From positions 62,001-126,000 of the forward strand of contig WEDG01000445.1 of NCBI GenBank assembly GCA_017591395.1: a DNA stretch of 64,000 bases. The letters are read 5' to 3'. Position numbers and translations under genes: made by a program. The notes under the pieces are model-generated. The model ran no database searches, was not told the DNA's origin, and was given only the letters and a program-made list of their open reading frames with translations. Shown here piece by piece: positions 24,986 through 37,580 of this stretch; positions within the stretch are counted from its first letter, which is position 1; each line of letters starts with the position of its first letter. Source of the DNA: Schistocephalus solidus (taxonomy: Eukaryota > Platyhelminthes > Cestoda > Diphyllobothriidea > Diphyllobothriidae).

Positions 24986-24996
24986 TGCTATTAGGG
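24986..24996 (-). repeat. Right terminal inverted repeat
   Basis: TGCTATTAGGG, exact reverse complement of 22075-22085. It sits about 270 bp upstream of the transposase N-terminal coding region, as expected for a 5' end. Confidence 0.8.
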
Positions 24997-27900
24997 CTGC
25001 ATTAAAATGAAAATTCAAAATCTCACTGCTTGGTTAAATAATGTTTAGTAATGTCTTATTTTGAAGGTTTTGATTAGCATATAAAACCGAGTTTAACTGC
25101 ATGATCAGTCGCTTAAATCCCCTGGAAATTGTGATGAATTCATCGGCATTTCAATATACAAATATCCATTAAGAAGTTTTCAAATGTATAGTTCTTTATT
25201 ATACATAAAAAGGTTTATATACGAGTTCAAATGAAACTTCTACTTAAATCTATTTGTCCCAAAAAAAGCGATTGAGCACATTTGACAATATTTTGTCTCT
25301 TTAAAAAGTTGAAATTTTTGGAATAACTAATACATATTTAAATATTTCCTTAAAGTTCAAAATTCACATAGGACTTTTATTATTACTTCGAAGCTGTCGT
25401 ACATGTGCGGGTTCCGATTCGCGGCCGATTAACAATCGTTCGAATATTTTTGGCCATTTTCATCAGATGTACACGGTTTATACCGTCGCACACTGTATAA
25501 TTGCGAATTTTCGTAAATACAGCGTCTGCATTCAAAAAGGCATCAGATGGTACAGGGATTCCAGATGACCAGGCAGTAGATCAACAAATGTTGCTTTAGC
25601 AAACATTAAAAATTGAGATTCTTGCTCTTTGTGGCATGAGCAAGATACCGGCATTTAAAATTGCCGCAGTATTAATAGGGGTTAATTGCCACCAAATAGG
25701 ATTTCGTTAACAAAGTTAAACTAAATACTGCATGAACTGACTGACTTTGAGTAATAGTTGAAATATGCATTGCCAAAGACTCTTCATATAAATGGTTAAC
25801 GCAGGCAACATGAACATCAGGTGGACAGAACTTTCATTCTTCTCCAGCCTGCTGCTAGCTGTCGTGGATTAGAATCTCACTGAGGCAGCCACATTTTCAC
25901 TGAATTAACGTGTTCAGTTAATATGTGAAATGCAGATCATTTGAGGCACTCTCAACTAACTCTATGGTTTTGCGTAATCATTTTCTTCACTTCCGTCATG
26001 TAATATTGCTTACACAACCAAAATAGGGCTGACTACTTTCATAGCTAGGGAGTCACATGCACAATATGTATTACTTGAAATTCAGTCACTTCTGGGTAAA
26101 CCGGGAACTCTTCCTTCACATTTAAACATGACCAACAGTAAATTGGGGGAAGGCTATTCATCCCAGGTGGCCACACACACACACACATTGGGTGTGGGAT
26201 ATGGGCTTGCATGAGAAAGAGCAAGCACGTTTGGCGCTGGCCAAAAAAAGAACAGTCACTTTCTTTCGGACGCAATATGTTCTGAAACGACGGACATCAA
26301 GGTGCGCACCGATTTGGAGGAATGATAAGGTTATCAAGGGCGGATGAAGGCCAATGCAGGTCATCCTACAGATGGGTGACGCGGCATGTAGAGGACAGGT
26401 ATTGGCTGAATCGTTAGTCACCAGTACAGTCTCATTTAAAGGACCGCAAAAAAAACTGTTTTTTGCGCATTTCAATTTCATTCGATGGTACGTTTAAAAA
26501 GCAATCTCAAAACTTATCGGGTACAGTTTTTTGTACCTTCAAACAGGCTTGCCAATTTTTAATCCAATTTTTAGACAAGCCTGTTTTCGTTATTTAAAGA
26601 AAGATGGATAACCTGTTTTTGCACGAACCACAGCAATTAGTTCTCTCAAAAAGTAATTCAGTTTAAAGGCACCAATCCTTCACTTAATTATTAAATTTCA
26701 AATAAAACCAAAACTTAAACGCTTCTGATATATCAAATTAGTAGCTCATTAAGTTGCCCTTTTTTCTTTAAATTCGGAGAACGCCCGCTATGGAAACTTA
26801 GAAAAATCAGGAAAATGCAGTGTTGGACTCGCAACTCAAATTTGCGCAGCATATATATAAAGTTTTCATAGATTTATACTTGTCATAACATTGTCCATTT
26901 GTAGGAATATTGCAATATAACAGGAGCCTCTTTGAACTTTACACAAAGTGATTACTTAAAAACAAAGCTATATCCTCCCAATATTTTCCTTGGGCTACAC
27001 ATCCGAAATGGCCTCCAAATTTTTAAAAAAATGGAATTTAATAGTTGTGTCTTTTACGAGTTAATTCAAGATAGCTAACAAATATTTTCTTTTCTTTAAA
27101 CGTTAAAATTTATTCTTGGAGCTAAAGTTTATAGGGATTGGATAGCGTGTGTCAATTAACAGCAGTCACCTCGGCATAAAACCATTGTTTGTTGCCTTTG
27201 GGTTTGTGTTTGAACATAAACTAAACTAAATTTACGAAAAAGCTAAAGTATTCGGTTACGTTTCACTTTACGTTTATATGAATACTCTGGTCCTCTTTGG
27301 ATTGCCTTGCTTCAGATATATGGCTGCAATTCATTTTGAAACGACTATAACTGAAAGCACAGTTGATAAATATTTTCCCTTCCTTTTCGTATTCAGAAAT
27401 GTTTGTGCGTTTTGACGCTAGGAATTTTCTAGAATAGTTATCCAGAAGGCGACTTTGTAAAGTATAGAGGACAGTTTACAATATTTATGGATAGAAGACC
27501 TACTTATCTACGTTTGGGTATAGAGAGACTCTCGCTGGATTTGGTGCATGCGCGCTTCTCACTTTCATCGCTGCGAGTAAAAAAGGCTACTTTTTTCTGT
27601 TTAAACGAAAACTTCCAAAGTTGTTAAGAATCATTTATTTTTTTTTTTAGATTAAAAGAAGAAATTTAACCCCCATTGAATAAGACCAGATTCTTGGGTT
27701 AGGTTTTCAGTACGTTTGAGTGCTCTGAAGAGTTCAAAAATAATACCTCAGCTCAACTTTTGAGTGAGGCAAATTGACGTTTTCTAGTCAGCAAAAGGAA
27801 GAGATAGCTCCGGTGACTTGATAAAAGGCCTTTGCTGGAAATTTCGGAAGGTTGAATAGTGAAAAAACTATGGTTTTTTTCAATGTGGACAAGAAAATCA

Positions 27901-29180
27901 GCTTCTTTTGGCTTGAAATTACCGAGACCTAAAAAACAAAATGCAGGAAATTTTGGCTTCAGCGTAAGATCGGCAATTAAAAATGAACTGTAACTTGGTT
28001 AACCATGAAACAGTTTGACGCATGGAATTCGCATAATTGACTTGTTTATCCTTCACTGGAGTAACGTACGATTTTGAAAGTTCATGAAATATTCTAGAAT
28101 GGATGTTCCTTTGATATATGTATATATATTGTGAAAAAATATCATTTAACTATCTTTATGCGACAAACATGGAAAAATTTGTGGAAAATACCACACATCA
28201 CGGAAGAATATACAGGTTTCGGTTAAAAAAATGGGAAAACTGCATGTTAAGAACTACTGAAAAGCTAAAAATTGGGACTTTCAGTAACTTAACAGTCATT
28301 GAAAGCAAATTCAACAGTAATTGCCTTAAAATATGCGTGCTTTTATTCGTTTTGCTTGTGTTGTGAGGACAAGACGTGTCTTGGGAAGATATGATTATGT
28401 TCCGATGTTAAAATATGTCATCTTTATAATTTGAGAGTGAGATTTTCAGAAAAGCTATTAACGCCTTGTCTCACTTATTGGTCTTCAGCTTGAACGTTTT
28501 TATTTAGGTTTGACTGGGAGGTTAAGCTTATCTTATTAAATAGTGGATAAACTGTTATTGCACAATAAGGCAAAGGTAATCGTTCATGAGCATTGGCACA
28601 TATGTCTTGCCAGCGCTGTCACTAGAAATAATGTTCACTTGGGGTTTTTTCCTGATAACTTATCTTATGCGAGTGGATTCGTGCAAGGAGATAGCCACTG
28701 CAGAAGGCTGAATCATAATTCAAAAAGCTCACGGATCAAGTGTTAAACAACTTTTGCAAGAACAGCATCATCGCCAAAATTAATGCTGTTGCCGATTCCC
28801 GGCTTCTGAACCACTGAACTACTGGAATTGATTTTCTTAGCTACTTCATGCTCAGCCATCCGCGTCCACAGCAATCTCACAGTGTCTCTGGCATAGTAGC
28901 TTTGCCCACAAATCCCGCAGGTGCGATAAGTGACTTCAAAATTTCCAGGCAATAACAAAGGGTTTTTTGATCTCGTAAATGCGTAATTGAACATTGACTT
29001 CTGTCAATGTGTAGCCCTGACATCAATTGGCGGTAAATCCGCGCAGTCATTTATTGCCAAAAATGTTGAAACGATGTCACCTATCAATTTTCTGCAGTCT
29101 TCGTTGTCATGTGACTAAATATGCTGATCATATAGTTGCTTCGAATGTAATCTATCCAGTTGAATGCAAAATTATAACTC
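24997..29180. other. No gene seen; AT-rich with a small hairpin
   Basis: No coding region is recognised. An 11-bp perfect stem AAACAGGCTTG / CAAGCCTGTTT lies at 26541-26551 and 26576-26586, with a GTACA...TGTAC palindrome just upstream at 26521-26536. A (CA)n microsatellite is at about 26170-26185. The minus-strand open frame at 28743-28994 has a CGICGQSYY pair of cysteines but no family match. Confidence 0.4.
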
Positions 29181-29246
29181 TGCCCGAGTTTCGAAACCGC
29201 AACCATTTGATTAAAAGTCCAACGCTCTAACCATTGAGGCACGGGC
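29181..29246 (-). repeat. tRNA-like head of a SINE or tRNA pseudogene
   Basis: Reading the minus strand from 29246: the acceptor half GCCCGTG pairs with CTCGGGC at the far end (6 of 7). A D-arm-like A box follows (CAATGGTTAGAGCG), then an anticodon arm TTGGACTTTTAATC with TTT in the loop (Lys-like), and a B box GGTTTCGAAAC. At 66 nt it is shorter than a working tRNA, and the anticodon stem has a mismatch. A tRNA-derived SINE is the likeliest source, since similar heads are known from flatworm SINEs. Confidence 0.5.
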
Positions 29247-30049
29247 TCGGGGTTTTGACAGTTTAGATCGGGAATATGCACACTGGTTGAAAGGCACTCC
29301 CGCATCGCTTTAGGGGCACACTAGCTTGTTCTGCCTTGGGACTCACTCTAAAGTCCCACCAGCAGGCTACCGCAGCAGATCGCAATGGCGCACCACGAGG
29401 TTTTAGGTATGGCTGACTGATTACAGCTAATAAACAAGAAACTGCCATATCATTATCCCTTTGACTTGCATACAATGCTTGTCACTGTGTGGCTGCTGCA
29501 GGTGCTCGAGGGTGAGCACCAAAGCAGATCAGGATGAGTCTGTTCCCTGAACGATCGCTGAGCGCCCATCTTCCCTACACATTTATGCATACGTTCATAT
29601 CTGGTGCATTGTCAACATTAAGGTTAAACTGACACTCCAAGCATGGAGCCGTTTTCCATTCTGTTCTTAACAGGATTTTGTTCATACACCGGCAGATAAA
29701 TCAAGGGGTCAGTGCTTATTCTTAACTTTACGCATAAAATCATGGCAGTCTGCGGAGTCTTTGTTAGATAACTGGGTAGGCAGTAGTTGTTCAAATATTC
29801 AAGGTATGTCAGCTCATTAAATGTTTCATCGATTCCTTTTCTGTGACCTTTCTGGCAGACACACATCAGCCCTCTTAAGTTAACTTCCTTTTTTTAGCTC
29901 CTCCCATGGCAATCGTTACATAGGTTTGTCGTTTGCAAGTAAGAATTAGCGCTGGTTGCCTGCGTGACCCACCTATTTTCACAACAATATGGACATTAGC
30001 GATTAATGTAAGAATTGTATACATAAGATTAGATTTTAAAAACTATGGG
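29247..30049. other. Moderately GC-rich stretch, no gene seen
   Basis: The part 29247-29560 is richer in GC than its neighbours and may belong to the same repeat as the tRNA-like head. No reading frame is convincing. Confidence 0.3.
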
Positions 30050-30640
30050 GTGTTAGGGGTACCAGTTAGGGGAAGCACCACACAGATAGCAATTGGTCGC
30101 TCCATTTGTCTCGTACAGGTGGTAAATGCTCCTGTGGCCGCCTCTAACTGGTACCCAACTCTCACCTGTGGCTCCTCGAAGTTGGTTCTTCTCAGCGGCC
30201 AGACCCCGGGCAACCGTCACGACCGGCGGGCTAAACCAGGTGAGGGTTTCCGGTGTTATGTTGGCCTCCACACCCGTTATGTCTGACTCCAGAGTTTCCC
30301 ACCACCCCCTCTCAAAAGGTCCTACGGTGGGGGCGTCAGCAACCCCGTAGGCGGCCCAGGCTAACTCGGGTCGTTCTCCCACTAAAACAAAACCATGACC
30401 CATAGTGGAGTTCGGCTGCCGTCTCGGATTTCCGAACAGCCCTATTTAGGGAGAGCAATGCTTGCCTCCTCGCGGAGGAAGGAGCTAGAAAAGGTACCCT
30501 TAACAAATGCTGGTTATCACGTATTCTGCAGCCAGCCGTGGCTCGCAGATCGAAAAATACGCGGTCATAAAACTCAAACAAACAACAATACCCCCCGTCA
30601 TAATCCCCCTTGCCCTACCCTCCAGGCTGCTCGGGTGAGT
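30050..30640 (+). promoter_or_regulatory. LINE 5' UTR / likely internal promoter region
   Basis: A GC-rich untranslated region shared with copy 3 (2462-3110) and absent from copy 1. LINE 5' UTRs usually carry the internal promoter; here that is inference from position. No TATA-like or initiator element was assigned. Confidence 0.5.
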
Positions 30641-31460
30641 CCACTCACACTAGCAGCCTGGAATGTTCCTTTCTTTTTAGAAAATCCTAGGAACAACCAG
30701 CTGGAACGGAGGATGGGGCTTGTCGCTCGGGAGCCAGCGCGCTACAAGAAGGACATTGCTGCACTCAGCGAGACCCGATTCTCTGAGCAGGGTCAGCTGG
30801 AGGAGGTGGGTGCCGGCTACACCTTCTTCTGGAGCGGGCGGCCAAAGGCATAGCGACGCGACGCTGGTGTTGCCTTTGCCACCCGGAACGACATCGTGGG
30901 ATGTCTGCCCTGTCTGCCGCAGGGTATCAATGATCGCCTGATGAGCCCCCGCCTGCCTCTTCGGGGAGACCTGTTCGCCACCATCATCCGCGCCTACGCT
31001 CCCCCAATAACGAGCTCTGATGCGGCGAAGGACAAATTCTACGAGGATCTGATCGCCCTGCTGGTGACTGTGCCGCAAGTGGACAAGTTCATTATCCTTG
31101 GTGACTTCAACGCCCCGCGTCGGGACGGACCACACTGCCTGGCAGGGTGTGTTGGGTCCCCATGGTTTCGGTAGCTGTATCGATAACGGCATCCTTCTTC
31201 TGCTAACGTGTGCGGAACACTGTCTTCTGCTGACCAACACCTTCTTTCGCCTTCCGAAGCGGGAGAAGGCGACGTGGATGCACCCTCGGTCGCGGCGCTG
31301 GTATCTGCTGGACTATGTTCTCGTCCGGAGGCGAGATCGACAGGACGTGCTGCTAACCAAGTTGATCCGCGATGCCGATGGTTGGACAGATCACCGCCTC
31401 GTCATCTCCCAGATGAGGCTCCGACTGCAACGCCGACGAAGGCTCCAAAGTAAGTGGCCG
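30640..31460 (+). pseudogene. LINE AP-endonuclease (copy 2)
   Basis: The frame reads LTLAAWNVPFFLENP, then ETRFSEQGQLEEVGAGYTFF and a TAG stop at 30851-30853. It continues as [11 protein letters not shown] and [17 protein letters not shown], with catalytic IILGDFNA near 31090-31115. A frameshift at about 31120 is followed by [14 protein letters not shown] and [23 protein letters not shown] and the WTDH block are the expected APE-type active-site landmarks. Closest to intact of the three copies, but it still has at least one stop and one frameshift. Confidence 0.8.
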
Positions 31461-31544
31461 CCAGGTAAGTTAAATACTCTTTTGTTAAATTCGCGTGCTC
31501 ACTGTTTTGATTTCAGCAACCAAATAACCGAGAAACTGTAGGAC

Positions 31545-33575
31545 TTGCATACTCCAGATGATAATGCGACCATGGAGACACGATGGTGTCAACTGCGAAA
31601 TGTCATCCAGTTCACCGCCCTCGGAGTCCTCAGACGCGCATGCCGTCAACACCAGGACTGGTTTGACGACAATGACGCCGACATCAGCAACTTACTCGCG
31701 GAGAACAATGGACTACACAAAGCCTACATGGACCTTCGGACTGACGCCACCAAAGCCGCCTTCGTCAGATGCTGGCGCCTTATACGGCAACGGCTGCGGG
31801 AGATGCAGGATGCCTGGATGGTCCGAAAGGCTGAGGAAATCCAGGGGTTTTCGGACCGCAATAAAATGAAACTTTTTCAAAACCATCAAGGCCATCTACG
31901 GCCTGTGGATGAAGGGGACCGCACCGCTGCTCAGCTCTGACGGCACAACACTGCTGACAGAGAATTCTCCAATTCTGAAGCGCTGGGCCGGGCACTTCAA
32001 AAGTATCCTTTATTGGTTATCAGCCATCTCCGATGCTGCCATTAACCACCTCCCTCAAGTTGACACGAACAATGACCTGAATCTGCCGCCTTCCCTACCA
32101 GAAACCATCCGGGCCGTGCAGCCGATTTCCAGCGGTCAAGCACCGGGATCGGACGCAATCCAACCGGAAGTCTATTAGCACGGTGGGCCCCAGCTGATGG
32201 CAGAACTCACAACACTCTTCCAGGAGATGTGGCACCAAGGACAAGTTTCTGAGGATTTCAAATACGTGACCATCGTCCGTCTCTACAAACGGAAGGGGAA
32301 CCGAAAATTTTGTTATAATCACAGAGGCATATCGTTGCTCAACATCACCGGGAAAACTTTGTCCGTATCCTTCTCAATCGTCTGAACAGTCACCTAGAGC
32401 AGGGCCTGCTCCCGGAAATCCAATGTGGCTTTCGCCGACACCGTGGAACAACCGACATGTTCTTTACGGCCGCCGGCTACAAGAGAAGTGCCAGGAGATG
32501 CGAACTCACCTATACACTACCTTCGTAAATCTAACGAAAGCCTTTGACACAGTGAATCGTGACGGACTTTGGAAAGTCATGCAGAAATACGGCTGTCCTG
32601 AGCGGTTCACGCACATGGTGCGTCTGCTTTATAAAATGATGACGGCGCGCGTCACTGACAACGGGACGGTATCCGAAGCATTTGCAGTGACCAACGGAGT
32701 GAAGCAGGACTGCGTATTAACCCCCATCCTGTTCAGTCTCGTGTTCTCTGATATGCTGATGGATGCCTACCTTGATGACCAGCATGGTATCCGCATCGCC
32801 TACTGAACTGACGGGCACCTTCTCAACAGTCGGCGTATGCAGGCTTCAGTCCATGATTTGCTCTTCGCGGACGACTGCGCCCTTAACACCGTGACGGAGG
32901 AGGACATGCAAAGGAGCATGGACCTCTTTGCAGCAGGCTGCGCCTATTTTGGATTAACAATCAGTCCAGCCAAAACGGTTGTCATGCACCAGCCGCCACC
33001 CAGCGCGGAATACAATGCTCTCCGAATCAATGTCAACGGTGCTCAACTCAAAAACGAGGAAACCATCGTTTATCTAAGAATCACGCTCTCACGCAACACG
33101 AGAATCAACGACGGGGTTGCTTAACGGATCACCAAAGCCAGTCAGGCCTTCAACCGACAGCAGGCCTCTGTGTGGAATCGCCACGGTTTTCACCTGAACA
33201 CCACACTGAAGATGTACAAGGCCATCGTCTTTACGACACTCTACTCGAACCAAACCAGGAAGCTAAATCACTTTCATCTCAGCTGCCTCCGGAGAAATAC
33301 AGAATCTGACATGGCAAAACAGGATCTCGGACACGGAAGTACTGGAGCGAACCGGAATCCTCAGCATCCACGCCATGCTGAAGTAAATGCAACTGCGAAG
33401 GAGCGGCCACCTGGTAAGAATGGACGATGAGCGACTACCCAAACGAATTTTTTACGGAGATGTTGTTATGGGTGCTCGCCGGCAGGGAGGTCAAAAACGG
33501 TGCTTCAAGTACACTTTGAAGAAATCACTGAAATCACTGCAAATCAACCCGGTGACCTGGGAAGATCTCGCTTAG
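31545..33575 (+). pseudogene. LINE reverse transcriptase and tail (copy 2)
   Basis: Blocks in order: the linker with HQDWFDDNDADISNLLAEN (31545-31940); APGSDAIQPEVY then a TAG stop (to 32178); DFKYVTIVRLYKRKGN and NHRGISLLN (32197-32385); FVNLTKAFDTVNRDGLWKV, the first catalytic-Asp motif, and TNGVKQDCVLTPILFSLVF (32423-32806); VHDLLFADDCALN, the FADD catalytic box, with ISPAKTVVMHQ (32837-33124); and the tail [18 protein letters not shown] and [17 protein letters not shown] (33170-33575). Three frame changes and stops at 32178, 32806 and 33124 disable it. The tail is a conserved C-terminal domain seen in related LINEs. Confidence 0.8.
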
Positions 33576-33619
33576 GATAGACCGGCATGGAGAAGATCCG
33601 TAAAGACTGGTTCAGCAAT

Positions 33620-34500
33620 CTATGAGGCCAACCGGATCGCCACCGCCAAGGCCAAAAGAGCGGCACGAAAGTCACCAGCGCCCCTGACCAACGCTGTCGA
33701 TGCCCAGGCCCTACCAACATACCCGCACTGTAAACGCATCTTCCGCCTGCGAATCGGCCTGTTTGGACATCTTCGGACGCAATGCACCAACAATCTGACA
33801 ATTCCACCTTTTACGTCAAATTCTGCCAACCCTCCTGTAGACTCCCCCACCCTCACTGCTGGCATCAATTCCCTCACTCCCACCATCATACAGATCACAT
33901 CCCAATACTCATCGCCTGTTACCCCCACCACCGAAACCACCACCACCTTTGCCTTCACTACCACCACCAGCACCATAAGCGATGGGGGTTCTCTCCTAAA
34001 CTGTCCTTTATGCGACCGCACATTCACCTCACGCATCGGCCTGGTCAGTCACTTGCGAATCTATCGTACTGAGACTGGTGAACCAGCGCGTGGAGCACCA
34101 AAACACAGCAGAGATCGCCGCCTCCACTGCCCTCACTGTACTCGCGCATTCACTCATCACGTGGGCCTTTTCGGTCACATGTGCATCCATGACAGCGGAA
34201 TTCACCGCAATGTCGACAACACAGATACACCATGCACACCCTCCGCTCCTGCCATTCTTAACACCACTTCCACACCAACTACCATGAATGACATCCCCCG
34301 GGCTCTACCAATTTCTCCTGCCCCCAATGCACCCACAACTTCAACTCACGCATCAGCCTGGTCGTTCACCTGCGAATTCATCGCACGGAGGCTTGTGAAC
34401 CAGTGCCTGGGGCTCCAACATAGAGTCGCCACGCCCGCCTCCACTGCCCTCACTGCTCCCGCACATTACACATCCTATGGGACTATTAGGATACATTCTT
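33620..34500 (+). pseudogene. LINE C2H2 zinc-finger tail (copy 2)
   Basis: Finger-like units occur about every 100-180 bases: YPHCKRIFRLRIGLFGHL (first Cys lost), CPLCDRTFTSRIGLVSHL, CPHCTRAFTHHVGLFGHM, and later units in another frame. Between them lie long Thr/Ser/Pro-rich spacers whose antisense reads as a Val-rich open frame at 33620-34036. Several fingers keep C2H2 spacing although the frame is broken. Confidence 0.8.
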
Positions 34501-34561
34501 CTCAACCTAAACTAATACATAGACAACACTCTCACAAGTATCATAATGGACTTGATAAAAT

Positions 34562-34582
34562 CACGGTTTCCTAGAAACCGTG
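34562..34582. repeat. Perfect 9-bp hairpin in LINE 3' UTR (copy 2)
   Basis: Same stem as at 15075-15095 (CACGGTTTC with GAAACCGTG, 3-base loop), retained without a stem mismatch. A second weaker hairpin (CGGTGCGC...AGCCGTG) is shared at about 34923-34940 and 14714-14732. Confidence 0.75.
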
Positions 34583-35340
34583 GCTTAGAAGGCAGCCAAT
34601 CTGACGCTTCCACCAGACCACGCCGTCGGCTCAGTGTATGTGCTGTGTGTGTCGAGTGGCTGACCAGTGGACTGGGAGTCAGACGGCGATGGCTGCTCCA
34701 TATCCCCTGAGTTTGTGAATCCTGGTGTGTGCGTTATGGGGGCCAGGTCGTGCTGTGGCACGCGAAGACGGGTACGCCGATCCGTCAGCCAATGCGCCCA
34801 CTCCCACATCAGGCAACTGACCGGCTCGGACAGTAGTCTGCCTGTGGGGTGGGGAGAGAGTGAGGTCGACAGCTTAGCGCATATTCCTCACTATAAACAA
34901 TCTGACACGCTTGAAACTATAACGGTGCGCTAAAAGCCGTGACTTGGAAGGTTGTCAACTGACGGGATAACTCGGACCGCGTGGCCAGCCCAATGTGTGT
35001 TTTGTGTGGAGTGGCTGACTGGCGGACTGAGAGTCAGGTTGCAATGGCTCCTTCTTAATGTGGCCTTTATGTCACTCCTAATCCGTGGAATATGAGCCAG
35101 GTGTGGTGGTACGCCCAGGGGCAGCTCCCACCCCGCCAGCCACCTGGGTCTCTCCCATCTTCGGTCTTCTTGACTCTGTCTTAACACCGGGCTCAGTTGG
35201 GGGGAGGAGGAGAGAGTGCGTAAGCTGCAGCACAAGGCTTCTATCATTTTAAACTAATTCACGCACAAGTCACCGACCCTGCACCAACTGGTGTGGAGCA
35301 TACGGTGGACCTCGTTGAAATGGACGGTCGAACGGTCAAA

Positions 35341-36917
35341 TGCCATAGATTCACATGTTCAAAAGTATCTCCTATGCAGTCTGCCTACACGCGTAGAAAT
35401 CGCGTTTTTAGAGACCTCGTCAAAATCGACGGTCAAACTGTCATTCGGGCAATCTTTTAGCTATTTATATTTCACATTGATCAACCTGTATAATTGTAAC
35501 TTTGACAATTAATCATTATGTGGGCGTACATTAATCACCTAAAATCATTGTGGAGAAAAATTAATTCATTAAAATGATGGAATATCCTCTTTAGGCTGCA
35601 GACTAAAAAAACTGTTGCAATTAGGTAAATAAATTTAAAAGAGATGATTTTGTACATACTCGACTGACCACCATGACCAAGGCCCTCTGTTTTTTGTCAC
35701 GAAATATTATGTTATAAATACTAATCAGACGTTAATTTAAAATAGATTAGAAAATAACGAAAAGCTTAAAGTAAAGAAAAACTAGAACGGCGAATCTGAA
35801 ATAGAATTTTGAACTTGAATTTCTTAGTATATAAAGCCACCCAGATTAGGTTCAGTGGAAAATAAATTTGTCAAATATTAGCAGGTATGGGTGGCGAATT
35901 TGTGTGAAAAAATAAATGAAGATTGGTCGCGTATACTCAAAATTGTTTGTCCTAATTTGTTGTACACTGCCTGTGTTAATAATACCTACCATTTACGCAA
36001 AACGTATATTTTATTATAATTATATGCTTTTTAAATTTTTTGTATGGCAGAGTATTCCACGACAAACTGATTCCCACTATTTAGCGCTTTTTATACATTA
36101 ACATACATGCTAAGATATAATAAATTCTCCTATTGCGCAGTAGGAAGTCATATTACGTACTGAAATAATCACGTAAAAGCACAAATTGTTTACTGATGGT
36201 TTCGCATGTCAAGAAACTTCTCCTTGTGCATTTTGATGAAGTGCATCTCTGATTGCAAATTGTGTAGGCAGAAAAACATTAAGTCGGTATTTTCGGCAAA
36301 ACAATTTTGCTAATTATTAATTCTCTTCGTTAAAGAAAATACCAATTACACGTATAAATTCTCCACCACCCAGTTAGACAAATAAGTTTGATCAATGATT
36401 GACCTGCTTGCTTGGGTATTGCACACTTTTTCTAGATAAGCCGAACAACATAGGATTCTGATGCTATATTCTGCTGATATGTAAGATGTATTGCAACTTC
36501 CATGCAGATATATGCTTTAGAGAATCTTTGGAGAACGCATGGCTTTTACATGTCATTTCTGAAATCGCTCTTGCGTGAGAAGGTAAAATCCCTGTGATTG
36601 TGCAAATCCAGCATCATTGAATTAAATTGAAGAATTAGCGTGTTAGCGTCTGTTGAGTAGCGCCAAACCTGCCTCCTGTTAAAATAAACAGAAAAACTGC
36701 GGGACTGTATGAAATGTGATGATGTGGCTTTAACTAATGGCTCATATTTGATTTCTTATTATTCGTTTAGAAATATTAACTCATTGTTTAATCGAAAAGG
36801 TTTTCACAGAAATTTCTACAAACAGTTTAGTTTTTGAGTTGCAAAAATGCCGACTGAAAAATTTAAAAAAATAATTTTGCAAGCAAAGGCTAGTTTGTGA
36901 TACATTTTCATCAGGTT
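35341..36917. other. No gene seen
   Basis: AT-rich DNA between the LINE and the inverted Penelope-like pair. Only short open frames without recognisable motifs. Confidence 0.45.
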
Positions 36918-37580
36918 TTTACATTTAAATCACTGTGCAAATAAGTCAAATATGCCAGTGAGTAGAACAAATCGTAGTTTTGTCAAGGTGGTGATGGGTA
37001 AGAAAAGAAACAAAAAAACGGTGCATCTTCTGGTCATCGTCAAATGGATGGCGGCCACCGGGACAGGTAATTAGATGCGAGCGGCTTAATTGGCGGCTTT
37101 CGGCCACGGAAATATGGGGTTTTGTATAAAGTTCATTTGGGCGCACAAGACCAGATTGCGTAGACTAACTGTCAGCCACTACTGCTTTAGCCAACAGACG
37201 ATACCACAGAAATTTGAATAGCTTGAGAAGATTTTGTTACTCACCCGAAAGTCACCTCTGGCATCAACACTATGATCTGTGTCTACCACATGCGCGAGGA
37301 GAGGGCTATTGATGTTCTTTATATGCCTCTTTCCCAACCATGCTGGAAGGTGTTCTCATACTCTTTTGGACAAATTCTGGCTCGTGCAACCAATATATGC
37401 TGCCTTGCAGGAGCAGGTGAAAGAAATAATGCACATTGAGGTGGTCTGGGCGTGCAGTTGTTCCTTGTCACCTCCGTGTATGTTAAATGTAGTCGAGAAC
37501 AGTACATGGACATCAGATGCTGAAAAGGGTTTTGAAACAGCTTGACCTAAGCGCATTCTCAAGAGCTCACGTGCTTTGTT
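36918..37580 (-). mobile_element. Penelope-like element 3' part, left arm
   Basis: The left arm of an imperfect inverted repeat of about 650 bp whose right arm is 37670-38301. Its outer end TTTACATTTAAATCACTGTG matches the reverse of 38282-38301. On the minus strand it encodes MCIISFTCSCKAAYIGCTS then NLSKRV and EHLPAWLGK (37450-37310), a Cys-rich GIY-YIG-type nuclease start as in Penelope-like elements. A stop breaks the frame before EHLPAW. The reading direction is outward, away from the centre. Confidence 0.65.

Larger units (their letters stand above)
22075..24996 (-). mobile_element. TIR DNA transposon with tnp2/CACTA-like transposase and DUF4806-like gene
   Basis: The ends are an exact 11-bp inverted repeat: CCCTAATAGCA at 22075-22085 and TGCTATTAGGG at 24986-24996, 2922 bp outer to outer. 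Both are bordered by CT, a possible 2-bp target duplication. Inside each end are clusters of short motifs of the type ATGTCGA/TCGACAT (22120-22210 and 24946-24960), like the subterminal repeats of CACTA-group elements. Two genes lie inside, both on the minus strand: a transposase fragment (23751-24545, with upstream coding to about 24715) and a spliced DUF4806-like gene (22514-23460). The transposase lacks its C-terminal half, so the copy is probably not autonomous. Confidence 0.75.
30050..35340 (+). mobile_element. Zinc-finger LINE, nearly full length (copy 2)
   Basis: This is the most complete copy: 5' UTR (30050-30640), endonuclease (30640-31460), linker, reverse transcriptase and tail (31545-33575), zinc-finger array (33620-34500) and 3' UTR (to about 35340). 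The end of the 3' UTR, ACCTCGTTGAAATGGACGG, is followed about 80 bp on by a similar ACCTCGTCAAAATCGACGG (about 35412-35430), so a tail motif may be repeated. Stops and frameshifts occur throughout, so it is inactive. It faces the opposite way to copy 1, 11.5 kb away. Confidence 0.85.

Noticed and set aside
26170..26190. (CA)n microsatellite.
   Set aside because: Ordinary short repeat without associated structure.
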